Shown: one piece after another, positions 1 through 9,769 of the stretch
Layout of the letters: each line of letters begins with the position of its first letter
Position numbering within the stretch: position 1 is the stretch's first letter
Assembly: GCA_021568835.1 (NCBI GenBank)
Contig: JAKGSH010000010.1
Coordinates: 1,674,001-1,738,000 of the forward strand
DNA: 64,000 bases
Direction of reading: 5' to 3'
DNA from: Streptomyces sp. Tue 6430
Lineage (GTDB): Bacteria; Actinomycetota; Actinomycetes; Streptomycetales; Streptomycetaceae
Notes under the pieces: model-generated
Database searches by the model: none
What the model was told of the DNA's origin: nothing
Seen by the model: only the letters and a program-made list of their open reading frames with translations
Program-made: the position numbers and the translations under genes

Positions 1-379
1 CGCGGAGGAACCGGACGCGGAGTACCCGGTCCTGCTCACCACCGGGCGGGTGGTGGCCCAGTACCAGTCCGGCGCCCAGACCCGGCGCGTGGAGGAGCTG
101 AACGCCGCCGCGCCCGGCCCGTTCGTGGAACTGCACCCCCGCCTCGCAGCACGGCTCGGTGCGGCCGAGGGCGATCCGCTGGCCGTCGTGTCGCGGCGGG
201 GCCGGGCGGTGGCACCGGCCCGGATCACCAGCGGCATCCGCCCCGACACCGTCTTCATGCCCTTCCACTGGCCGGGTGAGGGCCGCGCCAACACGCTGAC
301 GAACCCGGCCCTGGACCCCACCTCGCGGATGCCCGAGTTCAAGGTGTGCGCGGTGCGGGTGGAGATCGCCGGGAGTTAG
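1..379 (+). CDS. Assimilatory nitrate reductase (molybdopterin oxidoreductase), C-terminal end only
   Basis: The reading frame is open from base 2 and the start lies upstream of the window, so only about 125 C-terminal residues are seen. They match the molydopterin-dinucleotide-binding domain of NasC/NarB-type enzymes: the LLTTGRV start of the fold, the YQSGAQTRR stretch, and a late PFHWPGEG / ANTLTNP / DP.S..PEFK block that contacts the pterin cofactor. The enzyme reduces nitrate to nitrite in the cytoplasm. Its partner functions (FAD oxidoreductase, nirB, nirD) lie 5.5 kb downstream, which supports an assimilatory role. A formate dehydrogenase-type relative is possible from this fragment, but the conserved tail and context favour nitrate reductase. 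Confidence 0.8.
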   Translation, partial: AEEPDAEYPVLLTTGRVVAQYQSGAQTRRVEELNAAAPGPFVELHPRLAARLGAAEGDPLAVVSRRGRAVAPARITSGIRPDTVFMPFHWPGEGRANTLTNPALDPTSRMPEFKVCAVRVEIAGS

Positions 380-439
380 GGCCTGTCCGGCGGATCATGC
401 CGGAGACGCGGGGGCCGGCCGGCACGCCCTCGCAGGACT

Positions 440-472
440 GACGGGCGGCACCCGCCGCGGGTGCCGCCCGTC
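440..472. terminator. Bidirectional intrinsic-type hairpin
   Basis: A perfect 15-bp inverted repeat (arms 440-454 and 458-472, 3-nt loop) lies between the convergent nitrate reductase and M4 protease genes. There is no long T tract, as is usual for Streptomyces terminators. It probably serves both genes. Confidence 0.75.
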
Positions 473-495
473 GGTGTTCTCTTAGCAGGGGAGGG

Positions 496-2141
496 TCAGT
501 CGACGTTGACCGCGCTCCAGGCCGCCGCCACCGCGTTCTGTTCCGCACTGCCGGCGCCGTAGAGGTCGCGGGCCGCGTTGAGGGTGGCCGTGCGGGCACC
601 CGCGTAGTTGGTGGAGGACGTCATGTAGACGGTCAGCGCCCGGTACCAGATCCTGCCGAGCTTGTCCCGGCCGATGCCCGTCAGCGTCGAGCCGTCGGAC
701 GTCGGGGAGTTGTAGGTGACGCCGTTGACGGTCCGGGTGCCGCTGCCCTCCGCGAGGAGGAAGGCGAAGTGGTTGGCGACGCCCGAGGAGTAGTGGACGT
801 CGAGACCGCCGACCGAACTGCTCCAGTAGTCGGCGGAGTTGCCGTCCCGGGAGGGCTTGTCCATGTAGCGCAGGGCGTCCCGGCCGAAGCCGGAGCGGAC
901 GATCTTCTCGCCGATGAGGTAGTCGCCGGCGTCGGAGGTGTTGCCGGCGTGGAACTCCACGAGGGTGCCGAAGATGTCGGAGGTCGCCTCGTTCAGGCCG
1001 CCGGACTCGCCCGAGTAGGTCAGCTTGGCGGTCTTCGAGGTCACCCCGTGGCTCATCTCGTGCCCGGCCACGTCCAGCGACACCAGCGGGCCGAGCTGGG
1101 TGCCGTCACCGTCGCCGTAGGTCATGCAGAAGCAACTGTCGTCCCAGAAGGCGTTGTTGTAGGCGTTGCCGTAGTGGACGCGGTTGTAGGAGCCCTTGCC
1201 GTCGTTGCCGATGCCGTTGCGGCCGTGGACGTTCTTGTAGTAGTCCCAGGTCACGTCCGTGCCGTACTGGGCGTCCGCCGCGACCGTGGCGCGGTCGGCG
1301 GTCGCGCCGGTCCCCAGTGGTTGTCCGCGTCCGTGAACACGGTCGAGGGGGCGCGGCTGATGCAGATGCCGAAGATGCACAGATCGGTCTTGTTGGCCGC
1401 GTCGCCGGTGTACGTGTTCCCGCGGGTGGGATCCTTGAGCTGGTACGTCGCCCCGGAGAGGGTCGTCTCCAGCGGGACCGTGCCGCCGTACAGCGAGGCG
1501 CCGTCGCCGGTCGCGGTCTCCAGGGTGTCCCAGGCGTCGATCCGGGCGCCGGTGCGGGCGTCGGTCAGGACGGCGCGGGCGACCGGGTTGCCCCGTGCGT
1601 CCAGCGCGACGACGTCCGTCCGCCAGGCCAGCCTGGGGGCGCCGTGCAGGGCGTCGACGACCAGTCGCGGCTTGACGGTGAGCTTCTTCAGCGCCTCGCC
1701 GGGGTGCGCGGCGCGCAGGGCGTCGGCGGCGGTGTCGGCGGCCCTGGGCGCGGAGAGGGCCGGGACGACGGTGGGGAGGGAAATCTCGCTCCTCGTCGCG
1801 CGGTCGGCGCCGCGGTAGCTGCCGTCGGGCGCCAAGTGGACCACGAAGTCGCCGCCCAGCACCGGGAGTTTCCGGTAGGTGCGGTCGTAGCGGACGTGCT
1901 GGGTGCCGTCCTGGTCGACGATGACGTCCCGGACGGCGGTGCCCTGGGCGGCGGTCAGGCCCAGGCTCGCGGCGCGCTCGGCCAGCACGGCGGCGGCGTT
2001 GTCGAGTGCGGTGGCCCGGTTCGGCCTGTCGGCCGCGTCGGCGGCGGGGGTGAGCACGGCGGCCAGGAGGGTGGCCGTGGTGGCGGCGATGCAGGCGGTG
2101 GTGAGACGGGAACCTCGGACGTGCGGCCGTATCCGGCTCAT
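496..2141 (-). CDS. Secreted thermolysin-family (M4) neutral metalloprotease, interrupted by a frameshift
   Basis: The start ATG at 2141 is preceded by GAGGAGA at good spacing. Order: a signal peptide (residues 1-35, ending near AADAAD), an FTP-type inhibitory propeptide, then the M4 catalytic domain with the zinc motif GHEMSHG and downstream third ligand GLNEATSD. Propeptide and catalytic domain lie in different frames. The break is near 1313, where the coding strand has four G where five would keep frame (in DNHWG-TGATADR). With that base restored the protein is 548 aa, normal for Streptomyces neutral proteases. Inference: a secreted protease for scavenging protein. The break may be a sequencing error or a recent inactivation. 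Confidence 0.82.
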
Positions 2142-2293
2142 CGGTCTCCTCGGGATCCTCGGGAAGGCGCCGTGGGGGGCGCGTGGGGGTGGCGCTGAGG
2201 CCGTCCTGAGATTTAAGTGGGCATGACATGTCATGTCCATAGCCCGTGCGTGCGGGAGCGGTGCGAGTGCCGTGAGGGAGGAGAATCGTTTCC

Positions 2294-2890
2294 GTGATCA
2301 CCCCCCGGCTCCCCTTCTTCGTCTACGGCACCCTCCGCCCCGGCGAGCCCAACCACGCCCTCCTCCTGCGCGGCCGCAGCCTCGTCGAGACCCCGGCCCG
2401 CCTGCCCGGCGCGGTCCTGTACGACGGCCCCGGCTACCCGTACGCCGTGGCCGACCCGGCCGGGACCGTCACCGGGGAGCTGGTCGTCCCGGCCCCGCAG
2501 GCGTACGGACCGCTGCTGGCGGAGCTGGACCGGCTGGAGGAGTACCGGGCGGGCGACCCGAGCAGCCTGTACGAGCGGGTGATGCGGGACGTCCTGCCGG
2601 ACGGGCGGGGTGAGAGCCGGGCCGGGGGCGACGACCGGGTGCGGACCGCCGCCGGGGCCGCCGCCAGGACCGCTGCCGGGCAGGAGCGCGGGACCGGGGG
2701 CGGGCCGGGGCGGGGCCGGGGCCGGGGCCGGAACCGACCGGACGGGCGGGGCCGGAGCCGGCGGGACGGCCGGGACCGGGAGGGCGGGCTCGTGCGGGCG
2801 TGGGTGTATCTGGCCGCACCGGCGGTGGCGGCCAGGCTGCGGGCACGGGGGACGCTGATCCCGAGCGGGGACTGGCGAGAACGCGGCTGA
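2294..2890 (+). CDS. Gamma-glutamylcyclotransferase-like (AIG2 fold) protein with a low-complexity insert
   Basis: The GTG start at 2294 follows GGGAGGAGA. The N-terminus FVYGTLRPGEPNH is the substrate-binding loop typical of the GGCT/AIG2 fold. The family continues through GYPYAV and LDRLEEY (catalytic Glu region), then LVRAWVYLA and IPSGDWR at the end. Members act on gamma-glutamyl peptides or amines, but the substrate here is unknown. About 60 residues rich in Gly, Arg and Asp (roughly 103-165) are inserted between DVLPDG and LVRAWVY. Related bacterial proteins normally lack this and are about 130-150 aa. The insert is encoded by G-rich repetitive DNA and is probably an unstructured surface loop. 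The gene stands alone, divergent from the M4 protease. Confidence 0.75.
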   Translation: MITPRLPFFVYGTLRPGEPNHALLLRGRSLVETPARLPGAVLYDGPGYPYAVADPAGTVTGELVVPAPQAYGPLLAELDRLEEYRAGDPSSLYERVMRDVLPDGRGESRAGGDDRVRTAAGAAARTAAGQERGTGGGPGRGRGRGRNRPDGRGRSRRDGRDREGGLVRAWVYLAAPAVAARLRARGTLIPSGDWRERG

Positions 2891-3514
2891 ACACCGCGGC
2901 GGGACCGGCACGAAGGGGGCCGCACAGGGCGGGCGGGGCGGATCGGGCGGGCGGACGGGGCGGAACGGAACCGGGCGGGCCGAGCAGGCGCGAACGGAGC
3001 GGGAGACCCCACCGGCGTCAACAGCGGGAACAGGACCGGCGGGAGCAGCCACCGCGGGAGCAGCCACCGCGGGAGCGGGACCGGCGCGAACCGCCACCGC
3101 GGGAGCGGGACCGGCGCGAACCGCCACGGCGGGAGCGGGGCAGGGCCGCGCACGGGTCACCGCCGGCACGAATCCGGATCACCGCCGGCACGAATCCGGG
3201 TCACCTCCGCGGCCGGACCCGTCCGGGCCGCCCGAGGCCGCCGGGCCCGCCCGCGGTCACCCGTTCACACCCCTCCCCGCACCCTTCGGGCGCTTTTCCG
3301 CAGGCCGCTCGGCGCACGGCGGTGACCTGCGGGAACGGTCGGGGATGCACCCTCGCGGCCGATCCGTCCGACACCCGTTCACCACATTCCTGACGCTCCC
3401 TCAGGAAGCGGGCTCGCGTCGCTGCCACTTACCTCGGAGGAGCAGGGGCGCGACCGACGCAGCGGCACATGGGGATGTCGCGGGCCGCTCCCGCGACAGC
3501 TCGGAGGAGCACCG
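2891..3514. repeat. GC-rich intergenic region with two sets of short tandem repeats
   Basis: No convincing gene is seen here. 3041-3130 holds two 15-bp units (gggagcagccaccgc) followed by two 30-bp units that share their beginning. 3157-3200 is two near-identical 22-bp units (tcaccgccggcacgaatccg plus two bases). A 7-bp hairpin at 3478-3496 sits just upstream of the ribosome binding site of the next gene. The promoter for the secreted protein/sortase pair is expected in the last 150 bp. Confidence 0.6.
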
Positions 3515-4048
3515 ATGCGACGTACCGCCGCCCGACTGCTGACCGGTGCCGCGCTCGCCGCGGCCACCGCGGCCGGGTTCGCCGCACCCGTCCAGGCCGC
3601 CGCCGCCTCCGGAAGCGGCAGCCTGGACGTGTACCCCTCCACCGCGGTGCCGGGCGGCCAGGTCACCGTGAACACGGCCGCCTGCGGCGACCCCGGGGCG
3701 GCCGCGGGCGACGCCGCCGCGGTCGGCGCCGGCCCCTTCACGCTCGCGCCGAGCAGCCACGACGGCCAGGCGATCGGGCAGTTCCAGGTGCCGCCGAGCG
3801 CGCAGCCGGGGACGTACGAGATCGTCGCGCAGTGCGCCGCGGACGGGCGCAGGGTCGCCGGGGACCTGGTGGTCGTCCTGAGTTCCGCGCGGGAGCAGGT
3901 GTATCCGCGCGGAAGTGTGAAGACGGGGGTCGGCGGCGCTCTGGGCCCCGATCCCGTGCAGACCGCGGCCGGTGTGACGGCTCTCGCCGTCGCCGCCGCG
4001 GGCGGTACCTGGCTCCTGCATCGCCGGGCGAGAGGCGACGGGATCTGA
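3515..4048 (+). CDS. Secreted protein anchored by a C-terminal membrane segment, possible sortase partner
   Basis: 177 aa. The ATG at 3515 follows TCGGAGGAGC. It has a clear signal peptide (MRRTAAR then a long Ala-rich core, cleavage near VQAAAA), an extracellular Ig-like region (about 35-130) with two Cys that may form a disulfide, and a C-terminal hydrophobic segment (about 150-168) followed by a basic tail HRRARGD. That architecture is like a cell-wall sorting signal, but no LPxTG motif precedes the membrane segment. The next gene, about 120 bp downstream on the same strand, is a class F sortase. I do not recognise a named family. The role as sortase substrate or partner is an inference from position and topology. 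Confidence 0.7.
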   Translation: MRRTAARLLTGAALAAATAAGFAAPVQAAAASGSGSLDVYPSTAVPGGQVTVNTAACGDPGAAAGDAAAVGAGPFTLAPSSHDGQAIGQFQVPPSAQPGTYEIVAQCAADGRRVAGDLVVVLSSAREQVYPRGSVKTGVGGALGPDPVQTAAGVTALAVAAAGGTWLLHRRARGDGI

Positions 4049-4166
4049 CGGGCACCCTCCGCTGTCCGTCCGCCGGTACCGCATGTCCCCTCCCCCTCCG
4101 GGTCCGACGCCCCTCGCGGCCCGGAGGGGGGCACGGGGTTTCCGTCAGGGAGAGGGGTGCTCACGC

Positions 4167-4786
4167 ATGCGCAGAACCACAGGCGACACCGTCATAGCCG
4201 CCGTCACCGCGGTCGCCCTCTGTTCGGGGGTGTGGCTGCTGCACGGCGGCGCCGGGACGCACGCCCCGCCCAGCCGTCGGCCGCCGAGGCTCGTCCGGGC
4301 GGCGCGGACCCGCGGTCCGCGCCCGCGCTGCCGCCGTCCCCGCCCGACCGCGTCCGCATCCCGTCGATCCGGGTCGACGCCCCCCTCATGGGCCTCGGCC
4401 TGACGGCGTCCGGCAGCCTCGACGTGCCGCCGGCCACGCGCAAGAACCTCGCCGGCTGGTACGAGTCCGGCACCACCCCCGGCGAGAGGGGCACCGCGAT
4501 CGTCGCCGGGCACGTCGACAACGCGGACGGCCCGGCCGTCTTCTACGACCTCGGCGCGCTGCGCAGGGGCGCCACCATCGAGGTGGACCGGCGCGACGGC
4601 GGGGTCGCGGTGTTCACCGTCGACGCGGTCGAGGTCTACGACGCCCGCGCCTTCCCCGACGCGAAGGTCTACGGGGCTTCGGCGCGCCCCGAGCTGCGGG
4701 TGATCACCTGCGGCGGCGGCTACTCGCGGGCGACCGGCTACCGGGGGAACGTGGTGGTGTTCGCGCACCTGACGGGGAGCCGCTGA
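4167..4786 (+). CDS. Class F sortase, interrupted by a frameshift
   Basis: The ATG at 4167 (after GGGAGAGGGG) begins MRRTTGD and a single N-terminal membrane segment (residues 9-26). The catalytic domain runs in the next frame from about 4275: VRIPSI (domain start), IVAGHVD (catalytic His), LRVITCGGG (catalytic Cys) and YRGNVVVFAHL (catalytic Arg). One C appears to be missing near 4271 (ACGCACGCCCCGCCC). Restoring it gives a 206-aa protein of normal class F length. The enzyme is a membrane-bound transpeptidase acting outside the cell. The adjacent upstream gene encodes a secreted protein with a C-terminal membrane segment and is its likely functional neighbour. Confidence 0.82.
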
Positions 4787-4790
4787 GAGG

Positions 4791-4825
4791 TCACCACGTC
4801 ACCACGTCACCACGTCACCACGTCG
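4791..4825. repeat. 8-bp tandem repeat (tcaccacg x 4)
   Basis: Four head-to-tail copies of tcaccacg begin just after the sortase stop codon, with looser copies of cacgtcgcgatctcc-type sequence up to 4885. This lies between convergent genes and no function is visible. Confidence 0.7.
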
Positions 4826-4927
4826 CGATCTCCCCACGTCATCACGCCGCGCCCTCACCACGTCGCGACCTCCCACGCCACACGGGCTTCCGCCCCCGCC
4901 GTCGCACCCGCCTCGCCCCGCCGCGCC

Positions 4928-5710
4928 CTACGCCACCCACTGCTCGTACGCCAGGTTCGCCACCAGCGCGAAGACCACCGTCAGCAGCACGATCCGGACG
5001 AAGCCGCTGCCCTTCTTCAGGGCGGTGTGGGCGCCGAGCATGCCGCCCACGAGGTTGAACGCGGCCATCGGGAGCGCCAGTTGCCACAGGACCGCGCCCT
5101 GCCAGGCGAACATGGCCAGGGCGCCCGTGTTGGTGCAGCAGTTGACGATCTTGGCGGTGGCGGAGGCGGTGACCAGGTCGAGGTGGAGGACGGCGGTCAG
5201 GGCGAGGACGAGGAAGGTGCCCGTGCCTGGGCCGACGAGCCCGTCGTAGAAACCGATGCCGAGACCCGCGAGGCCGATCGCGGCGAGGACGCGGCGCGGG
5301 CCGGCCGGGCCGGTGGCGGGGGCGGTGCCGAAGGCCGGGCGCAGGATCACGAAGGCGGCGACGCCGAGCAGCACCACCATGATCACCGGCTTGAGCACCT
5401 CCGTGCTCATCCCGGCCGCGAGGAAGGCGCCCCCGGAGGACCCGGCGAGCGCGGCGAGCCCGATCCGTACGGCGACCCCCACGTCGACCGGCGCCTTGCG
5501 GGCGTACGTCACCGCCGCGCCGGAGGTGCCGACGATCGCGACCGCCTTGTTGGTGCCGAGCGCGTGCGCGGCCGGCGTACCGGCCGGCAGACCCAGCAGC
5601 AGGACCGGCAGCAGCAGGAGCCCGCCCCCGCCGACCACGGCGTCGATCCAGCCGGCCGCGAGCGCGGCGAGACAGAGGACGGCGACCATGGTCAGCGATA
5701 TGTCGGGCAT
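4928..5710 (-). CDS. TSUP-family (TauE/SafE) permease
   Basis: 260 aa from ATG 5710. An upstream in-frame ATG at 5761 would add a hydrophilic leader without a better ribosome binding site. About eight hydrophobic segments are arranged as two repeats, each carrying the family signatures: AGWIDAVVGGGGLLLLPVLL in the first half and GIGFYDGLVGPGTGTFLVLA in the second. TSUP proteins export small oxyanions or organosulfur compounds such as sulfite or sulfoacetate. Its divergent position next to the nitrite reduction operon could point to a nitrite- or sulfite-related role, but that is inference. It is transcribed away from the nir genes. Confidence 0.8.
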   Translation of the reverse strand: MPDISLTMVAVLCLAALAAGWIDAVVGGGGLLLLPVLLLGLPAGTPAAHALGTNKAVAIVGTSGAAVTYARKAPVDVGVAVRIGLAALAGSSGGAFLAAGMSTEVLKPVIMVVLLGVAAFVILRPAFGTAPATGPAGPRRVLAAIGLAGLGIGFYDGLVGPGTGTFLVLALTAVLHLDLVTASATAKIVNCCTNTGALAMFAWQGAVLWQLALPMAAFNLVGGMLGAHTALKKGSGFVRIVLLTVVFALVANLAYEQWVA

Positions 5711-5876
5711 GATCGCGACCCTAGGGACCGGATACATGGCCCGTCCATCGAACTGAGGCACTTCTGAGCATGGGGCCGGTCACACGCGCCCCCGCCGAGC
5801 GGCCGGAAGCTCACACCGGTCCCCTCGCGCACCCCGGGAACCCTCACACGCGGGCCCCTCCCCCGCTGAGGGCAGC

Positions 5877-5914
5877 GTTCCTCACGGGAAACAACGGTGA
5901 TGCGGCCGGGTAAC
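5877..5914 (+). promoter_or_regulatory. Possible GlnR-binding region upstream of the nitrite reduction operon
   Basis: Half-site-like pentamers recur at 11-bp spacing: GTTCC (5877), GAAAC (5888), GATGC (5899) and GTAAC (5910). Streptomyces GlnR boxes alternate GTnAC and GAAAC with 6-bp gaps. Only two of the four are good matches, so this is tentative. It is placed 24 bp before the first gene. Confidence 0.35.
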
Positions 5915-5937
5915 CTCCGCACCGCACGCTCGGTGTC

Positions 5938-7164
5938 ATGACCTCGAACGAGCGTGTGGTGGTGATCGGAGCCGGCCTGGCGGGCGTACGCCTGGCCCGC
6001 CGGCTCGGTGAGCTGGGCACGCCCGCCCTGCTGATCGGCGAGGAGGAGCACCGGCCCTACAACCGGGTCCTGCTCGCCGAGGTGCTGGCCGGCCGGTACG
6101 CCCCCGAGGTGATCGCGCTGCCCGCGCCCGCCGAACTGGTCCGGACCCGGGTGACCGGCATCGACCGCGAGCGGCGCAGCCTGGCCTGCGCGGACGGCTC
6201 GGAGATCGCCTACGGCACGCTGGTGCTGGCCACCGGCTCCAACCCGGTGCTGCCGCCGCTGCGCGGACTGTTCACGCCGGACCGTGAACTGCCCGAGGGC
6301 GTCCACGCCTTCCGCACCATGGACGACTGCCTGGGACTGTCGAAGGCGGTCCGGCCGGGCGTGCGGGCCGTCGTCGTCGGCGGCGGACTCCTCGGGGTCT
6401 CCGCCGCCCGCGCGCTCGCCGCCCGCGGCGCGCAGGTGGTCCTCGCCCAGCAGTCCGAGCGGCTCATGGAGGGCCTGCTCGACCCCGACGCCTCGGACCT
6501 GGTGCTGCGGCACCTGCGGGACCTCGGCGTCGAGGTGCACACCGAGTGCCGGGTCCGCGACGTGCGTTGCGTCGGCGGCGCCGTCCGCTCGGTGGAGATG
6601 GCCGACGGATACGCCCTCGACGCCGACCTGGTGGTCCTGGCCTGCGGCGTCCACCCGCGCACCGGCCTCGCGCAGCAGGCCGGGCTCGCCGTCCACAAGG
6701 GCGTCCTCGTCGACGACGAGCTGCGCACCTCCGACCCGCACATCCGCGCGGTCGGGGACTGCGTCCAGCACCGGGGCGAGGTCTACGGGCTCGCCTCGCC
6801 CGCGCTGGAACAGGCGGACGTGCTGGCCGCGTCGCTGGCCGGGGACACCGGCGCCCGCTACGCGGGGACGCGTTCGCTGACCCGCCTCACGCTCCACGGG
6901 CACTCCGCCCTCGGCCTCGCCGCCTTCGACCTCGCCGCGTTCGGCGAGACCGAGGCGCGTCCCGGCGACGACGTCGTCCGGCTCGCCGACGCCACCCGCG
7001 GCACCTACCGCAAGGTCGTCGTCCGCGACGACCGCCTCGTCGGCGGCGTCCTCGTCGGCGAACTCGGCACCGTCGGCGCGCTCGCCCGCGCCTGGGAGGG
7101 AGCGGAGCCGCTTCCCGACGACGGCCCCCTGCTCCACCTGCTCACCAACGATGGAGGCTCCTAG
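5938..7164 (+). CDS. NAD(P)/FAD-dependent oxidoreductase of the nitrate/nitrite assimilation operon
   Basis: 408 aa. The N-terminal FAD-binding Rossmann motif is VVVIGAGLAGVRLARRL. A second nucleotide-binding motif VVVGGGLLGVSAARAL (about 143-158) binds NAD(P)H. TSDPHIRAVGDC is the FAD ribityl motif. It resembles the N-terminal half of NirB but lacks the iron-sulfur and sirohaem domains. It probably passes electrons from NAD(P)H to the nitrate reductase whose end is seen at the left edge. The stop codon abuts the nirB start (TAGATG), so the two genes form an operon with nirD. Confidence 0.85.
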   Translation: MTSNERVVVIGAGLAGVRLARRLGELGTPALLIGEEEHRPYNRVLLAEVLAGRYAPEVIALPAPAELVRTRVTGIDRERRSLACADGSEIAYGTLVLATGSNPVLPPLRGLFTPDRELPEGVHAFRTMDDCLGLSKAVRPGVRAVVVGGGLLGVSAARALAARGAQVVLAQQSERLMEGLLDPDASDLVLRHLRDLGVEVHTECRVRDVRCVGGAVRSVEMADGYALDADLVVLACGVHPRTGLAQQAGLAVHKGVLVDDELRTSDPHIRAVGDCVQHRGEVYGLASPALEQADVLAASLAGDTGARYAGTRSLTRLTLHGHSALGLAAFDLAAFGETEARPGDDVVRLADATRGTYRKVVVRDDRLVGGVLVGELGTVGALARAWEGAEPLPDDGPLLHLLTNDGGS

Positions 7165-9769
7165 ATGACCGCCGCCCCGGGGGCCACCCCACGATCGTCC
7201 TCGTCGGCCACGGCATGGTCGGCCAGCGCTTCCTCGAGGCGCTCGCCGACCGCGGCCTGACCGCCACGCACCGCGTCGTCGTGCTGTGCGAGGAGCCGCG
7301 CCCCGCGTACGACCGCGTCCAGCTCACCTCGTACTTCTCGGGGCGGACGCCCGAGGACCTCTCCCTGACCGACAGGGGGTTCATCGAGGCCCACGGCATC
7401 GAACTGCACGTCGGCGACCCGGCGGAGAGCGTCGACCGCGACGCCCGCACGGTGACCGCCCGCTCGGGCCTGGTCGTCGGCTACGACGTGCTGGTGCTGG
7501 CCACCGGCTCCTACCCGTTCGTGCCGCCGGTCCCGGGCAAGGACGCCGAGGGCTGCTTCGTCTACCGCACCATCGAGGACCTCCTCGCCATCGAGGAGTA
7601 CGCGACGTCGCGGGCCACGACGGGCGCGGTCGTCGGCGGCGGACTGCTCGGCCTGGAGGCCGCGGGCGCGCTGAAGGGCCTCGGACTCACCTCCCACATC
7701 GTGGAGTTCGCGCCGCGCCTGATGCCGGTGCAGGTCGACGAGGGCGGTGGCGCGGCCCTGCTGCGCACCATCGAGGAGATGGGCCTGAGCGTCCACACGG
7801 GCGTCGGCACCCAGGAGATCCTGACGGACGCCTCCGGTGCCGTCACCGGCATGAAGCTGTCCGACGGTTCCGAACTCGCCACCGACCTGGTGGTGTTCAG
7901 CGCCGGTGTCCGCCCCCGCGACCAACTGGCCCGCGCCTCGGGCCTCACGGTCGGCGAGCGCGGCGGCATCGCCGTCGACGAGCAGTGCCGTACGGTCTGC
8001 GACCCGCACGTCTTCGCGATCGGCGAGTGCGCGCTGGCCGCCGACGGCCGGGTGTACGGCCTGGTCGCCCCCGGCTACGAGCAGGCCGAGACGGCGGCCG
8101 CGGCCATCGCCGCCGACGAGGGCGAGCAGAAGTCGTTCACCGGCGCCGACCTCTCCACCAAGCTGAAGCTGCTCGGCGTGGACGTGGCCTCCTTCGGCGA
8201 CGCGCACGGCACCGCCGAGGACTGCCTGGACGTCGTGTACTCCGACTCCCGCTCGGGCCTGTACAAGAAGCTGGTCATCGGCCGCGACGGCACCCTGCTG
8301 GGCGGCATCCTGATCGGCGACGCGGACGCCTACGGCACCCTGCGCGCCCTCACCGGCTCCGTCCCGCCGGTCTCCCCCGAGTCGCTGGTCCTGCCCGCCG
8401 GGGCCGGCGGCGGCGCGCAGCTCGGCCCGTCCGCGCTCCCCGACGACGCGGTGATCTGCTCCTGCCACAACGTCACCAAGGGCACCATCCGCGGCGCGGT
8501 CACCGAGCACCACTGCACCACCGTGCCCGAGGTGAAGAAGTGCACCAAGGCCGGTACCGGCTGCGGCAGTTGCGTCAAGGTCCTCGGTCAGCTCGTCACC
8601 GCCGAGCTGGAGGCGAGCGGCGTCGAGGTCGACAAGGGCCTGTGCGGCTGCTTCGCGCAGACCCGCGAGGAGCTGTACGAGATCGTCCTCGCCCTGCGCG
8701 TCAACACCTACCAGGACCTGCTCGACCGCTACGGCCGCGACGGCGCGCGGGCGGCGACGGCTGCGACGTCTGCAAGCCCGCGGTCGGTTCGGTCATCGCC
8801 TCCCTCGCCCCCGTGATCGGCGCGAGCGGCTACGTCCTGGACGGCGAGCAGGCGGCGCTGCAGGAGACCAACGACCACTTCCTCGCCAACCTCCAGAAGA
8901 ACGGCTCCTACTCGGTGGTGCCGCGCATCCCCGGCGGCGAGGTCACCCCCGAGGGCCTGATCGTCATCGGCGAGATCGCCCGCGACTTCGGTCTCTACAC
9001 GAAGATCACCGGCGGTCAGCGGATCGACATGTTCGGGGCCCGCGTGGAACAGCTCCCGCTGATCTGGACCCGCCTGGTCGACGCCGGCTTCGAGTCCGGT
9101 CACGCCTACGGCAAGTCCCTGCGCACCGTGAAGTCCTGTGTCGGGCAGACCTGGTGCCGCTACGGCGTCCAGGACTCCGTCCGCATGGCGATCGACCTGG
9201 AGCTGCGCTACCGGGGCCTGCGCTCCCCGCACAAGCTGAAGTCCGCCGTCTCCGGCTGCGCCCGCGAGTGCGCCGAGGCCCAGTCCAAGGACTTCGGCGT
9301 CATCGCCACCTCCCACGGCTGGAACCTGTACGTCGGCGGCAACGGCGGCGCCACCCCTCGCCACGCCGACCTCCTCGCCCAGGACCTCACCGACGCGGAG
9401 CTGATCCGGCTGATCGACCGGTTCCTGATGTTCTACATCCGCACCGCCGACCGGCTGGAGCGCACCTCGACCTGGCTGGAGCGCATCCCCGGCGGCCTGG
9501 ACCACGTGCGGGAGGTGGTCGTGGAGGACTCCCTCGGCATCTGCGAGGAGCTGGAGTCCCTGATGGCCGCGCACGTGGCCCACTACGCCGACGAGTGGGC
9601 GACCACCATCAACGACCCGGAGAAGCTGGCCCGGTTCGTGTCCTTCGTCAACGCGCCGGACACCCCCGACCCGGTCGTCGGCTTCGTCCCCGAGCGCGAC
9701 CAGATCAAGCCCGATCTGCCGCTGCTCTCCATCGGCCACCGTCCCCTGGAAGGGAGCGCCCAGCGATGA
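7165..9769 (+). CDS. nirB: Nitrite reductase [NAD(P)H] large subunit, two apparent frameshifts
   Basis: Reduces nitrite to ammonium with six electrons from NAD(P)H, via FAD, an iron-sulfur cluster and sirohaem. Visible parts: TIVLVGHGMVGQRF (FAD site), VVGGGLLGLEAAGAL (NAD site), the BFD-like cluster CSCHN...CTKAGTGCGSC (about residues 430-470), a second CGCF segment, then the sirohaem domain with the cysteine ligands in SCVGQTWCRYG and SGCARECAEAQ. ATG 7165 (MTAAPGATP) is one base out of frame with the body, which implies a missing base near 7185 (C4 run). A second break near 8750 (GGG run in GCGCGCGGGCGGCGAC) separates the reductase and sirohaem parts. With both restored the length is 868 aa, normal for NirB. 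Confidence 0.9.

Noticed and set aside
496..2141. True pseudogene status for the M4 protease and the other frameshifted genes
   Set aside because: Too many otherwise perfect genes share the same kind of one-base change in G/C runs. Sequencing error is the more economical explanation, so they are annotated as CDS with a note.
3041..3200. CRISPR-like repeat array
   Set aside because: Units of 15, 30 and 22 bp are directly adjacent without unique spacers, and there are no cas genes. These are simple tandem duplications in GC-rich DNA.
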